Part shown: in pieces, positions 1 to 8,343 of the stretch
Numbering within the stretch: position 1 is the stretch's first letter
Layout of the letters: the number at the start of each line of letters is the position of its first letter
NCBI GenBank assembly: GCA_038230515.1
Contig: JBBRND010000031.1
Span: forward strand, 1-47,538
Length of the DNA stretch: 47,538 nucleotides
Source: JAPLDB01 sp038230515
Lineage (GTDB): Bacteria; Bacteroidota; Bacteroidia; AKYH767-A; 2013-40CM-41-45
Reading direction: 5' to 3'
Notes under the pieces: model-generated
Databases searched by the model: none
What the model was told of the DNA's origin: nothing
Seen by the model: the letters and a program-made list of their open reading frames with translations, nothing else
Made by a program: the position numbers and the translations under genes

Positions 1-1
1 C

Positions 2-259
2 GCGAAGATAGAGGCAAAGTTTACCGATGTATCGGAAACGATTTCTCTAATCTGGAGCCGCAGCAAGCATACCAACTACTTTGAAGTGTACATGAGTGCC
101 GACAATGGTACTACATGGTCGCTCCTCAAAATCGTTCTTACCAGAAAAATGATGGTGGATGCGCTTGTAACAGGCAAACGTTACCAGTTCAAAGTGGTGC
201 CGGTTGGCGCTGCGGGCAAAGGCACTTCAAGTGCAGTTGCATCACAGGTTGCAGCTTAA
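2..259 (+). CDS. Fibronectin type III-like protein, C-terminal part
   Basis: The open frame enters from the left edge and ends at a TAA at 257-259, so only the last 85 residues are seen. Residues such as ISLIWSRSKHTNYFEVYMS, then KRYQFKVVPVGAAGKG, have the alternating strand pattern and the Y-x-F/V-x-V-V-P-V strand of a fibronectin type III fold. The tail SSAVASQVAA resembles the last strand of that fold. It may belong to the same loose family as the 230-residue protein at 13113, which also ends in a strand-rich domain, but I cannot align them convincingly. A good terminator follows. Function unknown. Confidence 0.6.
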   Translation, partial: AKIEAKFTDVSETISLIWSRSKHTNYFEVYMSADNGTTWSLLKIVLTRKMMVDALVTGKRYQFKVVPVGAAGKGTSSAVASQVAA

Positions 260-298
260 CACGTCACGTAAGACACATCAACACTCTTACATTACAAG

Positions 299-331
299 CC
301 AATCGCTCTAAGCAGCGGTTGGCTTTTTTTA
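299..331 (+). terminator. Rho-independent terminator
   Basis: A 9-bp stem CCAATCGCT / AGCGGTTGG with one G-U pair and a 6-base loop is followed directly by a T run at 324-330. It sits 40 bases after the stop of the fibronectin-like gene and separates it from the zap genes. Confidence 0.8.
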
Positions 332-468
332 TTTGCTTCATCATCCGCTTCATGCTTGTAAGCCATCTACCTGACGTTGTAAACAATGGATGTTGATAAT
401 TAAGGTATCAATTCAAACCTTTTTCTTTTCTTTGCGCTTAGATTTACACCAACAAAAATACCCGCAAC

Positions 469-768
469 ATGGCTGAGTTGAAAAATAATTTTCATGAATT
501 GGAAAAGCGGATACAGAATTTAATAAATTCGCATCAGAAACTTCGTGTAGAAAACGATCATCTCAGACAGGAAAATGTTCGTTTGGAAAAAGCAGCAGGC
601 AGTGAGCGGGAGCGTGTAAAGATGATGCAGCAAGGGTTTGACGAGTTGCGCGATGTTACAATTGTGAAAACAAAAACACAGATTACAGGATTAAAAACAA
701 GAGTAAAAGACATGATCAGCGAGATAGACAGAAGTGTTGCGCTGATTGATACCAATAACCAAAAGTGA
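469..768 (+). CDS. ZapB-like coiled-coil protein
   Basis: A 99-residue protein that is almost wholly predicted coiled coil: heptads of L/I/V run from about residue 5 to 50 (LEKRIQNLINSHQKLRVEN and on), rich in E, K, Q and R. There is no signal peptide. The next gene, 13 bases downstream, is zapA. In many Bacteroidota a short coiled-coil protein precedes zapA, and ZapA binds the coiled-coil ZapB in Proteobacteria, so a role as a division-ring partner is likely. Orthology to E. coli ZapB cannot be shown from sequence, because coiled coils look alike. An alternative is a generic structural coiled coil. Confidence 0.7.
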   Translation: MAELKNNFHELEKRIQNLINSHQKLRVENDHLRQENVRLEKAAGSERERVKMMQQGFDELRDVTIVKTKTQITGLKTRVKDMISEIDRSVALIDTNNQK

Positions 769-781
769 ATCACGTTCCTTT

Positions 782-1099
782 ATGAGCGAATTAAATTCAG
801 TAAAAGTTTCCATCGGCAACCGCACCTATCCGCTTCGCGTAAGCAAAGAAGAAGAGGAGAAAGTATTGCAGGCGGCACAAGCAATTAATAAACGGCTTAA
901 AGAGTTTGAAGATAGTTATGCAGTAAAAGACAAGCAGGATTTATTGGCAATGTGTGCGCTGCAATTTGCTTCAGAAGCCGCAGGTAATCATAAACAGGAT
1001 AAAAAAGCAAGCCAGGTTGAAACTGTCGAGCAGATTGATTATTTGAAAATGCTGATTGATGAATACCTCACTACAGCAGGCGAAACTGTTACTTCGTAA
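782..1099 (+). CDS. zapA: Cell division protein ZapA
   Basis: ZapA cross-links FtsZ filaments at the division ring in the cytoplasm. The 105-residue protein opens with VKVSIGNRTYPLRVSKEEEE, the typical ZapA head (V-x-I-x-G-x-x-Y-x-L followed by acidic residues), and continues with a helix holding the conserved A-x-x-I-N-x-x-L (AAQAINKRLKEFE), then the long dimer helix with DLLAMCALQFASE. I start at the ATG at 782. An in-frame ATG at 746 lies inside the preceding gene and would add residues before the conserved head. The order zapA - structured RNA - rny supports the call. Confidence 0.92.
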   Translation: MSELNSVKVSIGNRTYPLRVSKEEEEKVLQAAQAINKRLKEFEDSYAVKDKQDLLAMCALQFASEAAGNHKQDKKASQVETVEQIDYLKMLIDEYLTTAGETVTS

Positions 1100-1210
1100 A
1101 GGAAGATCGTTCTTTGATAAAGAGTTTATAGTTTGATGTTTATTGTTTCCTGTTGAAGCTGCAATGGTTTTAACGGTTTATTGTAAACTGCCGACTTTAG
1201 ACTTTTAAAG

Positions 1211-1433
1211 GTATCCCGCAATTATACTGAGATTCACTTTTAAAAAACTCAACACTTCGATATCATTGGAATTATGCTTTTGGCACCCAATGGTCGGCTG
1301 CAATTCCGAGTCCGCTCGGAATCTATCCTGATTTACTTCAGGATGTTCACGGCAGAAACCAGCGAACGCCTGGCGGTTCCACCTCTATCAAATGGGGTTT
1401 GACGAAGTCTCCCGGTATGGTTGCGGGTTTTTT
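1211..1433 (+). ncRNA. ssrS: Structured RNA, probable 6S RNA (ssrS)
   Basis: A 430-base gap between zapA and rny holds no gene but has a clear RNA fold. The ends pair over 13 bp: 1215-1227 (CCCGCAATTATAC) with 1415-1427 (GTATGGTTGCGGG), with two G-U pairs, followed at once by T6 at 1428-1433. The long closing stem therefore doubles as a terminator. Inside are two perfect hairpins: 1303-1310 with 1315-1322 (8 bp, ATTCCGAG) and 1325-1331 with 1338-1344 (7 bp, ATCCTGA). About 220 nt, a long closing stem around a partly unpaired centre, and a place just after zapA are what is known for 6S RNA, which binds the housekeeping RNA polymerase holoenzyme. The identity is inferred from fold and place, not from sequence match. 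No convincing promoter was found upstream. Confidence 0.72.
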
Positions 1434-1529
1434 ATTGGGACAAAGTGAGATTGATAATAAAGTGTGATAACAGATTTGTGTTTTTAAGTAGTGAACAGTT
1501 CAACAGTTTAATCAGAAGAGAAAAAAAAT

Positions 1530-3098
1530 ATGGAAGACAATTTAATATTAATGATTGCAGTAGGAGTGATCGCTTTGGTTGGCGGTGGCATCGTTTCATA
1601 CTTCCTGCTAAAGCGCACCATGAAAGCCCGCGAACTTGTAGCGATAGAACGCGCAAAGGCGATTGTAAAAGATGCTGAGAATGATGCAGAGGTCATGAAG
1701 AAGAATAAGATTCTTGAAGCAAAAGAAAAATTTCTTCAGTTGAAATCAGAGCATGAAAAGCACATCTCTGAAAAGGATAAAGCGATCATCATTGCTGAGA
1801 ACCGCATCAAACAGAAGGAGCAGGGGCTTGCGCAGAAGACAGAGCAAACGCAGCGCAAGCAGCAGGAATACGAAACCATGCATGCGAATACAAAAAACCA
1901 GCATGCAATTCTTGAAGGAAAGAAAGAGGAGCTCGCAAAACTTCATCAGCGACAGGTAGAACAGCTTGAAAAAATCAGCGGCTTAAGTGTAGAGCAGGCG
2001 AAAGGGCAATTGGTAGAGGCACTGAAAGCAGAAGCCAAGACGGATGCAATGTCTTACATCAAAGACATCATGGAAGAAGCAAAGCTTACCGCAAACAAGG
2101 AAGCGAAGAAGATAGTGATACAAACCATTCAACGTGTCGCCACAGAACATGCGATTGAAAATGCAGTTACCGTTTTTAATATCGAGAATGACGATGTGAA
2201 AGGTCGTATAATCGGTCGCGAGGGAAGAAACATTCGCGCTCTTGAAGCAGCCACAGGTGTTGAAATTATTGTTGACGATACTCCGGAATCAATTATCCTT
2301 TCTTGCTTCGATCCCGTGCGCAGAGAACTTGCGCGATTGGCATTGCATCAACTGGTAAGTGACGGACGAATTCACCCCGCGCGTATTGAGGAAGTGGTTG
2401 CAAAAGTGAAACGCCAGCTGGAAGATGAAATTGTTGAAGTAGGAAAACGCACAACCATTGATCTCGGTATTCATGGACTCGCACCTGAACTTATTCGCAT
2501 TGTAGGCAGAATGAAATACCGTTCTTCTTACGGACAAAATCTTTTGCAGCACTCGCGCGAAGTAGCAAACCTCTGTGCATTGATGGCAACTGAACTTGGG
2601 TTGAATGTAAAACTCGCCAAGCGTGCAGGACTTCTTCACGACATTGGAAAAGTTCCTGAAGACGAACCTGAATTGCCGCACGCAATTCTCGGAATGAAGC
2701 TGGCAGAAAAATATAAAGAGAACATTGAAGTGTGCAACGCCATCGGGGCGCATCATGACGAAATAGAAATGACAAGTATTCTTTCTCCCATCATTCAGGT
2801 GTGCGATGCCATCAGCGGTGCGCGCCCGGGTGCAAGACGCGAAGTAATGGAATCGTACATTCAGCGGTTAAAAGACATGGAAGCAATGGCGATGGGTTAT
2901 GCAGGAGTTGATAAAACATTTGCCATTCAGGCGGGGCGGGAGTTGCGCGTGATTGTGCAAAGCGAAAAGATCAGCGACAAGCAGGCAGAAATGTTGAGCT
3001 TCGACATCGCCAACAAAATTCAGAATGAGATGACGTATCCCGGTCAGGTAAAAGTAACAGTGATTAGGGAGATGAGAGCAGTGAGTTACGCAAAGTAA
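1530..3098 (+). CDS. rny: Ribonuclease Y
   Basis: A membrane-anchored endoribonuclease that starts decay of many mRNAs. The 522 residues match the family's usual length and order: an N-terminal membrane helix (about 5-27), a long charged coiled coil (about 35-200, EREKA- and Q-rich), a KH RNA-binding domain (about 215-275, with GRIIGREGRNIRALEAATG), and an HD phosphohydrolase domain (about 335-440, with H340 in LLQHSREVA and the metal-binding H370-D371 in LLHDIGK, then AIGAHHDE). The ATG at 1530 is preceded by an A/G-rich stretch. It follows the 6S-like RNA and is probably transcribed separately. Confidence 0.96.
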   Translation: MEDNLILMIAVGVIALVGGGIVSYFLLKRTMKARELVAIERAKAIVKDAENDAEVMKKNKILEAKEKFLQLKSEHEKHISEKDKAIIIAENRIKQKEQGLAQKTEQTQRKQQEYETMHANTKNQHAILEGKKEELAKLHQRQVEQLEKISGLSVEQAKGQLVEALKAEAKTDAMSYIKDIMEEAKLTANKEAKKIVIQTIQRVATEHAIENAVTVFNIENDDVKGRIIGREGRNIRALEAATGVEIIVDDTPESIILSCFDPVRRELARLALHQLVSDGRIHPARIEEVVAKVKRQLEDEIVEVGKRTTIDLGIHGLAPELIRIVGRMKYRSSYGQNLLQHSREVANLCALMATELGLNVKLAKRAGLLHDIGKVPEDEPELPHAILGMKLAEKYKENIEVCNAIGAHHDEIEMTSILSPIIQVCDAISGARPGARREVMESYIQRLKDMEAMAMGYAGVDKTFAIQAGRELRVIVQSEKISDKQAEMLSFDIANKIQNEMTYPGQVKVTVIREMRAVSYAK

Positions 3099-3189
3099 AA
3101 TTTATTGCGCTTTTAAGGAATACAGTGTAACATTGTCTTTCTTTTTTAGTCCTGAGGCGTAACTTTCTTCAACCGGAAATGGAATCTTT

Positions 3190-3894
3190 ATGAACCCATT
3201 CTTAAAAAATCTTTCTTCTTTTCTTAAACGATATACATTGATTGTACTTGCATTCATTGTAGCTGGTAATCTAATCGTTTGGAAAAATCTAAAAAAGCAG
3301 GAACATTATTTTCAATATACTATTAAGGCACGGGCAGTAGTGGATTACTATGATCTTGTCCGATCTCAGTTTGAAAAAATTGCAAAAACGTTCTCAGATG
3401 CATCCAAACAGAGCGATAATTTGCCTGTGAAATCAGCGACTATAGAATCGTACCGAAATGAAAACTACTATTACGTTGAAATGAAGTTGCAATTTACTGA
3501 CACAAACAATATTGCAGGAATAATAAATAAAGTAAACAACTTGTTGAAATCAGATCGTGAATTGAAATTAAAGTATTTTGATCGTCTTGATAACCTTAAT
3601 AAGTTAATTTCGGAAGGTATTGAATTGAGTAGTTCGATATCATCTGCGTCAGGCAATGCAGAAGCAATAAGTACCATTGAAAAAATTCAGGCATTTGAAA
3701 TGAAAATATACCAGATAAATTTGATCAGGGACAGAGATAATTTTGAACAGAATCTGGACATTTATTTTCCTCCGGTGGATGAAGCTGTCTTTGTACGCGC
3801 CTCTAATTCCTCAACAACTTTTGTAACCGGTACTATACTTTTTTTTATCATTGGTTTATTTGCCGCTGTGGTGATTGACAGGTTCAGAAATTAA
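3190..3894 (+). CDS. Wzz-like chain-length regulator / polysaccharide co-polymerase
   Basis: A 234-residue inner-membrane protein with one transmembrane helix near each end (about 16-33 and 207-229) and a periplasmic part of about 170 residues that is mostly helical. This is the layout of Wzz-type polysaccharide co-polymerases, which set chain length with Wzy. It is shorter than typical Wzz (about 320) and lacks an obvious proline-rich segment before the second helix, so the call rests on topology and on being first in an operon with Wzx and Wzy 12 bases downstream. It could also be an unrelated two-helix assembly factor. Confidence 0.6.
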   Translation: MNPFLKNLSSFLKRYTLIVLAFIVAGNLIVWKNLKKQEHYFQYTIKARAVVDYYDLVRSQFEKIAKTFSDASKQSDNLPVKSATIESYRNENYYYVEMKLQFTDTNNIAGIINKVNNLLKSDRELKLKYFDRLDNLNKLISEGIELSSSISSASGNAEAISTIEKIQAFEMKIYQINLIRDRDNFEQNLDIYFPPVDEAVFVRASNSSTTFVTGTILFFIIGLFAAVVIDRFRN

Positions 3895-3906
3895 ATTTCC
3901 TTTTTC

Positions 3907-5142
3907 ATGCAGTTTAAGAGGAATATGCTGGTCTATTTTTTAGGAAAGCTGATTCCTGCGGGTGCGGTCTTTTTCATCATGATCTTCGGGATGCGTTTTC
4001 TCGGTAAAAGCGAATTTGGAAAATACAATTTACTTTTCAATTGCATTAATATTTCAGTCGCTCTTTTTATTGGATGGATACAGCAAAGCATGCTTCGTTT
4101 TACAAAAGGAGATGAGAAGGGAAACGATTACTCCAGAAAGCAATTTATCAAGTATTCATTTTTTGCATCTATTCTTGCTTCAGCAAGTATTTTTTTGCTT
4201 TCTATTTTGTATTTCGAACAGTCTATCTGGAATAGTTTTTTGATCGGTAGTTTTACTTTCGTACTCTCCATGTTTATGGCTCATCTCACAAATCTGCAAT
4301 CAAGATTTAGGTCAAATGAATACGCTGTTACTGAGTCGCTTTTTTATTTAATTACAATTGCTATTCTCTCAGTAATAATTTTCCGGTCTCCGGATCATGA
4401 ATACATTTTGTTTTATATCGCTTGGCTGATAGCCGGTTCAATCTGGATTTTGATCGAACTTCTAACTAGTAGAAGAATAATTATGGAATCTTTTCGCTTA
4501 TCTTTTGATTCAGGGTTTTTCCGTAAGTCACTTCAGTATGGTTTTTTGATAACGAGTTGGTTGTTTATTTCTAATTTGTTCAATGTGGTTGACCGCTTCA
4601 TCATTCGTCATTATTTTGATTTTGAAAAAGTGGGGGTTTACAGTGTTGTTTACGATTTTATTTACCGGCTTACCTCGTTTGCTGCGATGCCAATTCTGCT
4701 AACACTGCACCCTCTCATAATGAAGACCTGGAACGAAAGCAATAAAAAAGGTGCAATGTTGCTTATCAATAAAGCACTTTTTATACTTTCCGCTCTGATG
4801 GTTGCAGAATTAATCGCATACTTTATTTTTGGCAACTGGATATTCCAGACATTCTTTCATCTCGAAACAAATGGACTTTTGATTCTCATTGTTCCTCTCA
4901 TTATTAGTTCGGTACTCTGGCAAGCAGCCCTCTTTCTACATAAACCACTTGAACTTCTATTCAAACAACGCCAAATGATAGTCGGAGTAGTGATTAGTTT
5001 GTTATCTAATATCCTATTGAATATACTTTTTATTCCTAAGTTTGGATTTGAAGCGGCTGCATACACCACACTTGCAAGCACAGTTATTTATATCGGATAT
5101 GTACTCTTCTCAACTCCATCGAAAAAAAACATTCTGTTATGA
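3907..5142 (+). CDS. Polysaccharide flippase (Wzx, MATE/MVF-like)
   Basis: A 411-residue integral membrane protein with about 12 hydrophobic helices. The N-terminus (LIPAGAVFFIMIFGMRFLGK, then GKYNLLFNCI) is typical of Wzx/RfbX-type oligosaccharide flippases, which move undecaprenyl-linked repeat units across the inner membrane. A middle segment (NLFNVVDRFIIRHYFDFEKVGVYSV) matches the conserved region after helix 6 of this family. The stop overlaps the start of the next gene in an ATGA junction at 5139-5142, so translation of the two is probably coupled. Confidence 0.85.
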   Translation: MQFKRNMLVYFLGKLIPAGAVFFIMIFGMRFLGKSEFGKYNLLFNCINISVALFIGWIQQSMLRFTKGDEKGNDYSRKQFIKYSFFASILASASIFLLSILYFEQSIWNSFLIGSFTFVLSMFMAHLTNLQSRFRSNEYAVTESLFYLITIAILSVIIFRSPDHEYILFYIAWLIAGSIWILIELLTSRRIIMESFRLSFDSGFFRKSLQYGFLITSWLFISNLFNVVDRFIIRHYFDFEKVGVYSVVYDFIYRLTSFAAMPILLTLHPLIMKTWNESNKKGAMLLINKALFILSALMVAELIAYFIFGNWIFQTFFHLETNGLLILIVPLIISSVLWQAALFLHKPLELLFKQRQMIVGVVISLLSNILLNILFIPKFGFEAAAYTTLASTVIYIGYVLFSTPSKKNILL

Positions 5143-6419
5143 ATGAAATTTCCGGTTCTGTTATTCTTGTTTTTTTTCTGCTTCTTCTTTTCACATTGTT
5201 TGTAAGAGTAAGGGAAGAAACATGGTATTCCCCCTTTTCTTTCTTTGCGTTACTCTGGACTTTTATCATCGGCTTTTCAATCTTCACCGCACCTGAATAT
5301 TTTTTTTCCTATCGTGCACTGGGTTTTGTTGCGATTAACATTTTTGTTTTTTATGCAGGGGGATATGTTGCAGAATTCTTTTTCACTGAGGGAATTGAAA
5401 CTCTTGACGAACCTGTAAGGAAGACTAGATTGCTTCAGCTTCATTTTTATGTAGCACTGGTTGCAGGTTTTTTTTCCCTATACTTTTTACTCCATGATGC
5501 GGGACTAAAATTTACTGATATTGCAACCAAAGAACGATTGATTGAGATTTCGAAGGTGTTTACTGACCAACGCTACGAAGGAACGCGGCTTTCATCAATT
5601 ACGATGCTTTGCCTCATGATTGCTTATTCCGGTTGCCTCACGGCTGGGCGACTATTTATTTTTTCGGAGCGAACTTCAGAAAAGATTAGGGCTTCAATTA
5701 TTTTAGTGCCTATCTTATTGTTTACAATCATTTACACTGCGCGCGCGGTCTTTATCTATGCAATGTTTTTGTTTCTCTCCTCATTACTTACCCATTACGT
5801 ATTGAAGCATGGAAAAAAAGCTTTGTTATTCAATAGAAGGAACCTGATTTTTATGGGACTTGCTGTTTTTGGAATTCCTCTCATGTTCCTCATCACTCAG
5901 GCAGCCAGAATGGGCATTTCCAAATTTTCAAGCAATGAGTTGTTTTCGCTTATAGATCATTTAAAAGTTTGGTTTTCAGGAAACGTTTCGGCCTATAGTT
6001 TCTGGTTTGATCAGCCAGATAGCAAGCAACACTTTTATTTCGGAGCTTACACATTTGCGGGTCTTAACGAGTGGGTGGGTGGGAGAATAAGAGATGTGGG
6101 TATTTATAGCAAATCATTCGATGTAGATGGGCATTCACACTTTAGCAATATTTATACCTTGTTTCGTTTTCTGGTTGATGACTTTGGAATTGGAGGAACG
6201 TTTTTGATTTGGTTTGCATTGGGAATTTTTTGCAGAAGAGTTTATCAGAAAATTTTGACAGGTGATTTTATCTCTTCTTCGCTTCTAACGGGAATTATTA
6301 CGTTAATACTTTTTTCATTTGTAGCATCGGTGTTTGCTTACAACACCGTTTTATTTGCCTGGTTCATCTTTGTTCTCATCACTTTTGCCTCTGAAAAACT
6401 GTTTATACGTGAAAACTGA
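5139..6419 (+). CDS. O-antigen/capsule polymerase (Wzy-like)
   Basis: A 426-residue protein with about 10-12 transmembrane helices and a larger polar loop around residues 255-330 (HLKVWFSGNVSAYSFWFDQ and on) before the last helices. That loop with conserved aromatic and acidic residues is typical of O-antigen ligase/polymerase-type proteins. Wzy joins repeat units on the periplasmic side. The start overlaps the wzx stop by 4 bases, and the last codons overlap the GTG start of the next gene. Wzy proteins vary greatly in sequence, so the call rests on topology and neighbours. Confidence 0.78.
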   Translation: MNEISGSVILVFFLLLLFTLFVRVREETWYSPFSFFALLWTFIIGFSIFTAPEYFFSYRALGFVAINIFVFYAGGYVAEFFFTEGIETLDEPVRKTRLLQLHFYVALVAGFFSLYFLLHDAGLKFTDIATKERLIEISKVFTDQRYEGTRLSSITMLCLMIAYSGCLTAGRLFIFSERTSEKIRASIILVPILLFTIIYTARAVFIYAMFLFLSSLLTHYVLKHGKKALLFNRRNLIFMGLAVFGIPLMFLITQAARMGISKFSSNELFSLIDHLKVWFSGNVSAYSFWFDQPDSKQHFYFGAYTFAGLNEWVGGRIRDVGIYSKSFDVDGHSHFSNIYTLFRFLVDDFGIGGTFLIWFALGIFCRRVYQKILTGDFISSSLLTGIITLILFSFVASVFAYNTVLFAWFIFVLITFASEKLFIREN

Positions 6420-7242
6420 AAGAAGTCTAGGCATTGTTTTGATAAACTACTTTAATGATGAGGAGGTAATTGGTTTTATCCGTGCGCAGTTATTCAGGCA
6501 GACTCATAATGAAATTAAAATTTATTTACTGAATAATGGAAGTAATGACTCAAATCAATTGAAAATGTTTTGCCTGTCAGAAAAGCGAATTCAGTATTTT
6601 GATACGGGAGAAAACCTCGGTTACATCGGAGGGTTTTTGTTTGTGTTTGAGATGATAAAAAGTGCTTGCCCTTATTGGCTGATCTTATCAAATAGTGATA
6701 TTGAATTTGCTTCACTGGACTTGCTTGAAAATATTTCTGTGAAGAGCATTGATGAAGATGTTGCCATAATGGGACCTTCGGTGATTTCCTCCCGCACTCA
6801 TCACAATCAAAATCCATTTTACGACAAGCGAATTTCTATCAGAAGGTTGAGGTTATTAAGCATTGTCTTCAGTAATTATTTTACTTATTTTTTATATCAA
6901 TGCCTTGGGTTATTGAAAAGTATTTTTAAAAGAAATGCAATAAAGCATGTTGAGCAGGATTCAAGAACTGTTTATTCAGTTCACGGTAGCTTTATGATTG
7001 TGAAATCGGAATTTATTGAGAAATATTTTGATGAGTTAAAGGATGCTCCTTACCTTTTCGGGGAGGAAATTCAGTTGGCAGAAGTTGCATTCAGTCATCG
7101 GTTAAAAACATTGTTTGTTCCCGAACTTAAAATAATTCATCATGAGCATGCCACAACGAAATTATTTAAGTCGAAGAAAATGCTAAAGATGTTGAAGGAT
7201 TCGATTGATTTCAGATTGAGAAAAAGAAGGGTGCAGTGTTAA
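6409..7242 (+). CDS. GT2 family glycosyltransferase (rhamnosyltransferase-like)
   Basis: A cytoplasmic glycosyltransferase of 277 residues. The frame is open back to an ATG at 6334, but that would put 25 residues inside wzy. The GTG at 6409 gives a protein opening with SLGIVLINYFNDEEVIGFI, the first strand of a GT-A fold. NTP-sugar binding is shown by NNGSNDS, FDTGENLGYIGG and the metal-site segment ILSNSDIEF (a D-x-D variant). VYSVHGSFMIVKSEFI and FGEEIQLAEVA match the acceptor and catalytic region of WbbL-type enzymes. The donor sugar cannot be told. The gene sits between wzy and a second transferase. Confidence 0.85.
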   Translation: MKTERSLGIVLINYFNDEEVIGFIRAQLFRQTHNEIKIYLLNNGSNDSNQLKMFCLSEKRIQYFDTGENLGYIGGFLFVFEMIKSACPYWLILSNSDIEFASLDLLENISVKSIDEDVAIMGPSVISSRTHHNQNPFYDKRISIRRLRLLSIVFSNYFTYFLYQCLGLLKSIFKRNAIKHVEQDSRTVYSVHGSFMIVKSEFIEKYFDELKDAPYLFGEEIQLAEVAFSHRLKTLFVPELKIIHHEHATTKLFKSKKMLKMLKDSIDFRLRKRRVQC

Positions 7243-7260
7243 ATTAAAACATTAGAAAAT

Positions 7261-8238
7261 TTGAAAGAGCCGACCGTTTCAGTTATTCTTCCTTGTCGCA
7301 ATGAGGAACATTACATTAAGAAGGTTCTTGATTTTTTTATTCATGCATTGCCGGAGAATAAGGAACTGATTATTGCTGATGGTGAATCAACAGATGGCAC
7401 CCTTGAGATCATTAAAGAATATTCGCGAACCTATTCTAACATACTTCTGATTAAAAACCCAAAGCGGTTTGTTCCGTTTGCATTAAACAATTGCATCAGG
7501 CAAGCCAGCGGTAAATACATTGTACGTCTTGATGCTCACACAGAATATGCCGATGATTACTTCGAAAAAATAATTCACACATTTGAAGCTACTGGCGCTG
7601 AAATAGTGGGGGGGCCTATGCGTGCTCGTGGAAATACATCTTTTCAACGGGCAGTTGCAATTTGCACTTCTACAATGTTTGGAGTTGGGGATAGCAAGTT
7701 TCATGATGAAAATGCTGAAGGGTTTACTGACTCCGTTTATTTAGGTGCCTGGCTGTCGAATATTTTTGAGCGAACCGGCTTGTTTGACGAAGAGATGCTG
7801 CGAAATCAGGATGATGAATTTCACTACCGGGCGGGAAGCAAGGGCATGAAAATTTATCTGAATCCGAAAATACGTTCGTGGTATTACCCGCGAAGTAATT
7901 TCAGATCGCTTATAAAACAGTATTTTCAGTATGGATTATTCAAACCACTGGTATTGTCGAAAGTAAAATCAGGAATCAAACTTCGGCATTTAGTTCCGTT
8001 ACTGTTCGTTTTTTATTTGATTGGAATGCCAGTGATGTATAGTTATTCTGTATGGCTTGCGCTTCTACCCTCGGTGTTTTATTTTATTCTTGATTTCATT
8101 TTTTCTTTCACGAAGCAAAAATTATTTTCTGAGAAAGTGGTTTCATTGCTAATTTATCCTGCACTTCACGTTTCTTACGGTTGTGGATTTCTACTCGGAC
8201 TTAACCGAAAACTTCGGAAGGCCTGTTTTCATGGATAA
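7261..8238 (+). CDS. GT2 family glycosyltransferase (ExoA-like)
   Basis: 325 residues starting at a TTG codon. No better ATG precedes the first conserved strand PTVSVILPCRNEEHYI. The GT-A signature follows: IIADGESTDGTLEII, then VRLDAHTEYADDYFE (metal-binding D-x-H), then LRNQDDEFHYRAGSKG (catalytic acidic pair). The C-terminal third holds about four hydrophobic helices (LVPLLFVFYLIGMPVM and on), so the enzyme is anchored in the inner membrane. This layout is that of ExoA-like succinoglycan transferases. It probably adds one sugar of the repeat unit to the lipid carrier. It lies 18 bases after the preceding gene. Confidence 0.85.
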   Translation: MKEPTVSVILPCRNEEHYIKKVLDFFIHALPENKELIIADGESTDGTLEIIKEYSRTYSNILLIKNPKRFVPFALNNCIRQASGKYIVRLDAHTEYADDYFEKIIHTFEATGAEIVGGPMRARGNTSFQRAVAICTSTMFGVGDSKFHDENAEGFTDSVYLGAWLSNIFERTGLFDEEMLRNQDDEFHYRAGSKGMKIYLNPKIRSWYYPRSNFRSLIKQYFQYGLFKPLVLSKVKSGIKLRHLVPLLFVFYLIGMPVMYSYSVWLALLPSVFYFILDFIFSFTKQKLFSEKVVSLLIYPALHVSYGCGFLLGLNRKLRKACFHG

Positions 8239-8299
8239 CTTGCAGTCGGAAAATATTAAATGAAATAATCTTTTCTCAAATCCGTTTGTGAATTTTGAT

Positions 8300-8329
8300 G
8301 TTGCAACGGTTCTTATTTCTCTACTTTTG
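8300..8329 (+). promoter_or_regulatory. Candidate Bacteroidota promoter before wecB
   Basis: TTG at 8301-8303 and a perfect TAnnTTTG box (TACTTTTG, 8322-8329) are 18 bases apart, matching the known -33/-7 layout of this phylum. It lies in the only sizeable gap (105 bases) of the polysaccharide operon, so wecB and the next two genes may also be expressed on their own. Confidence 0.6.
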
Positions 8330-8343
8330 CGAGGCAAAAAAAT

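Noticed and set aside
2289..2756. 155-codon minus-strand frame inside rny
   Set aside because: It lies wholly within the conserved KH/HD coding region of rny on the other strand and has no family pattern.
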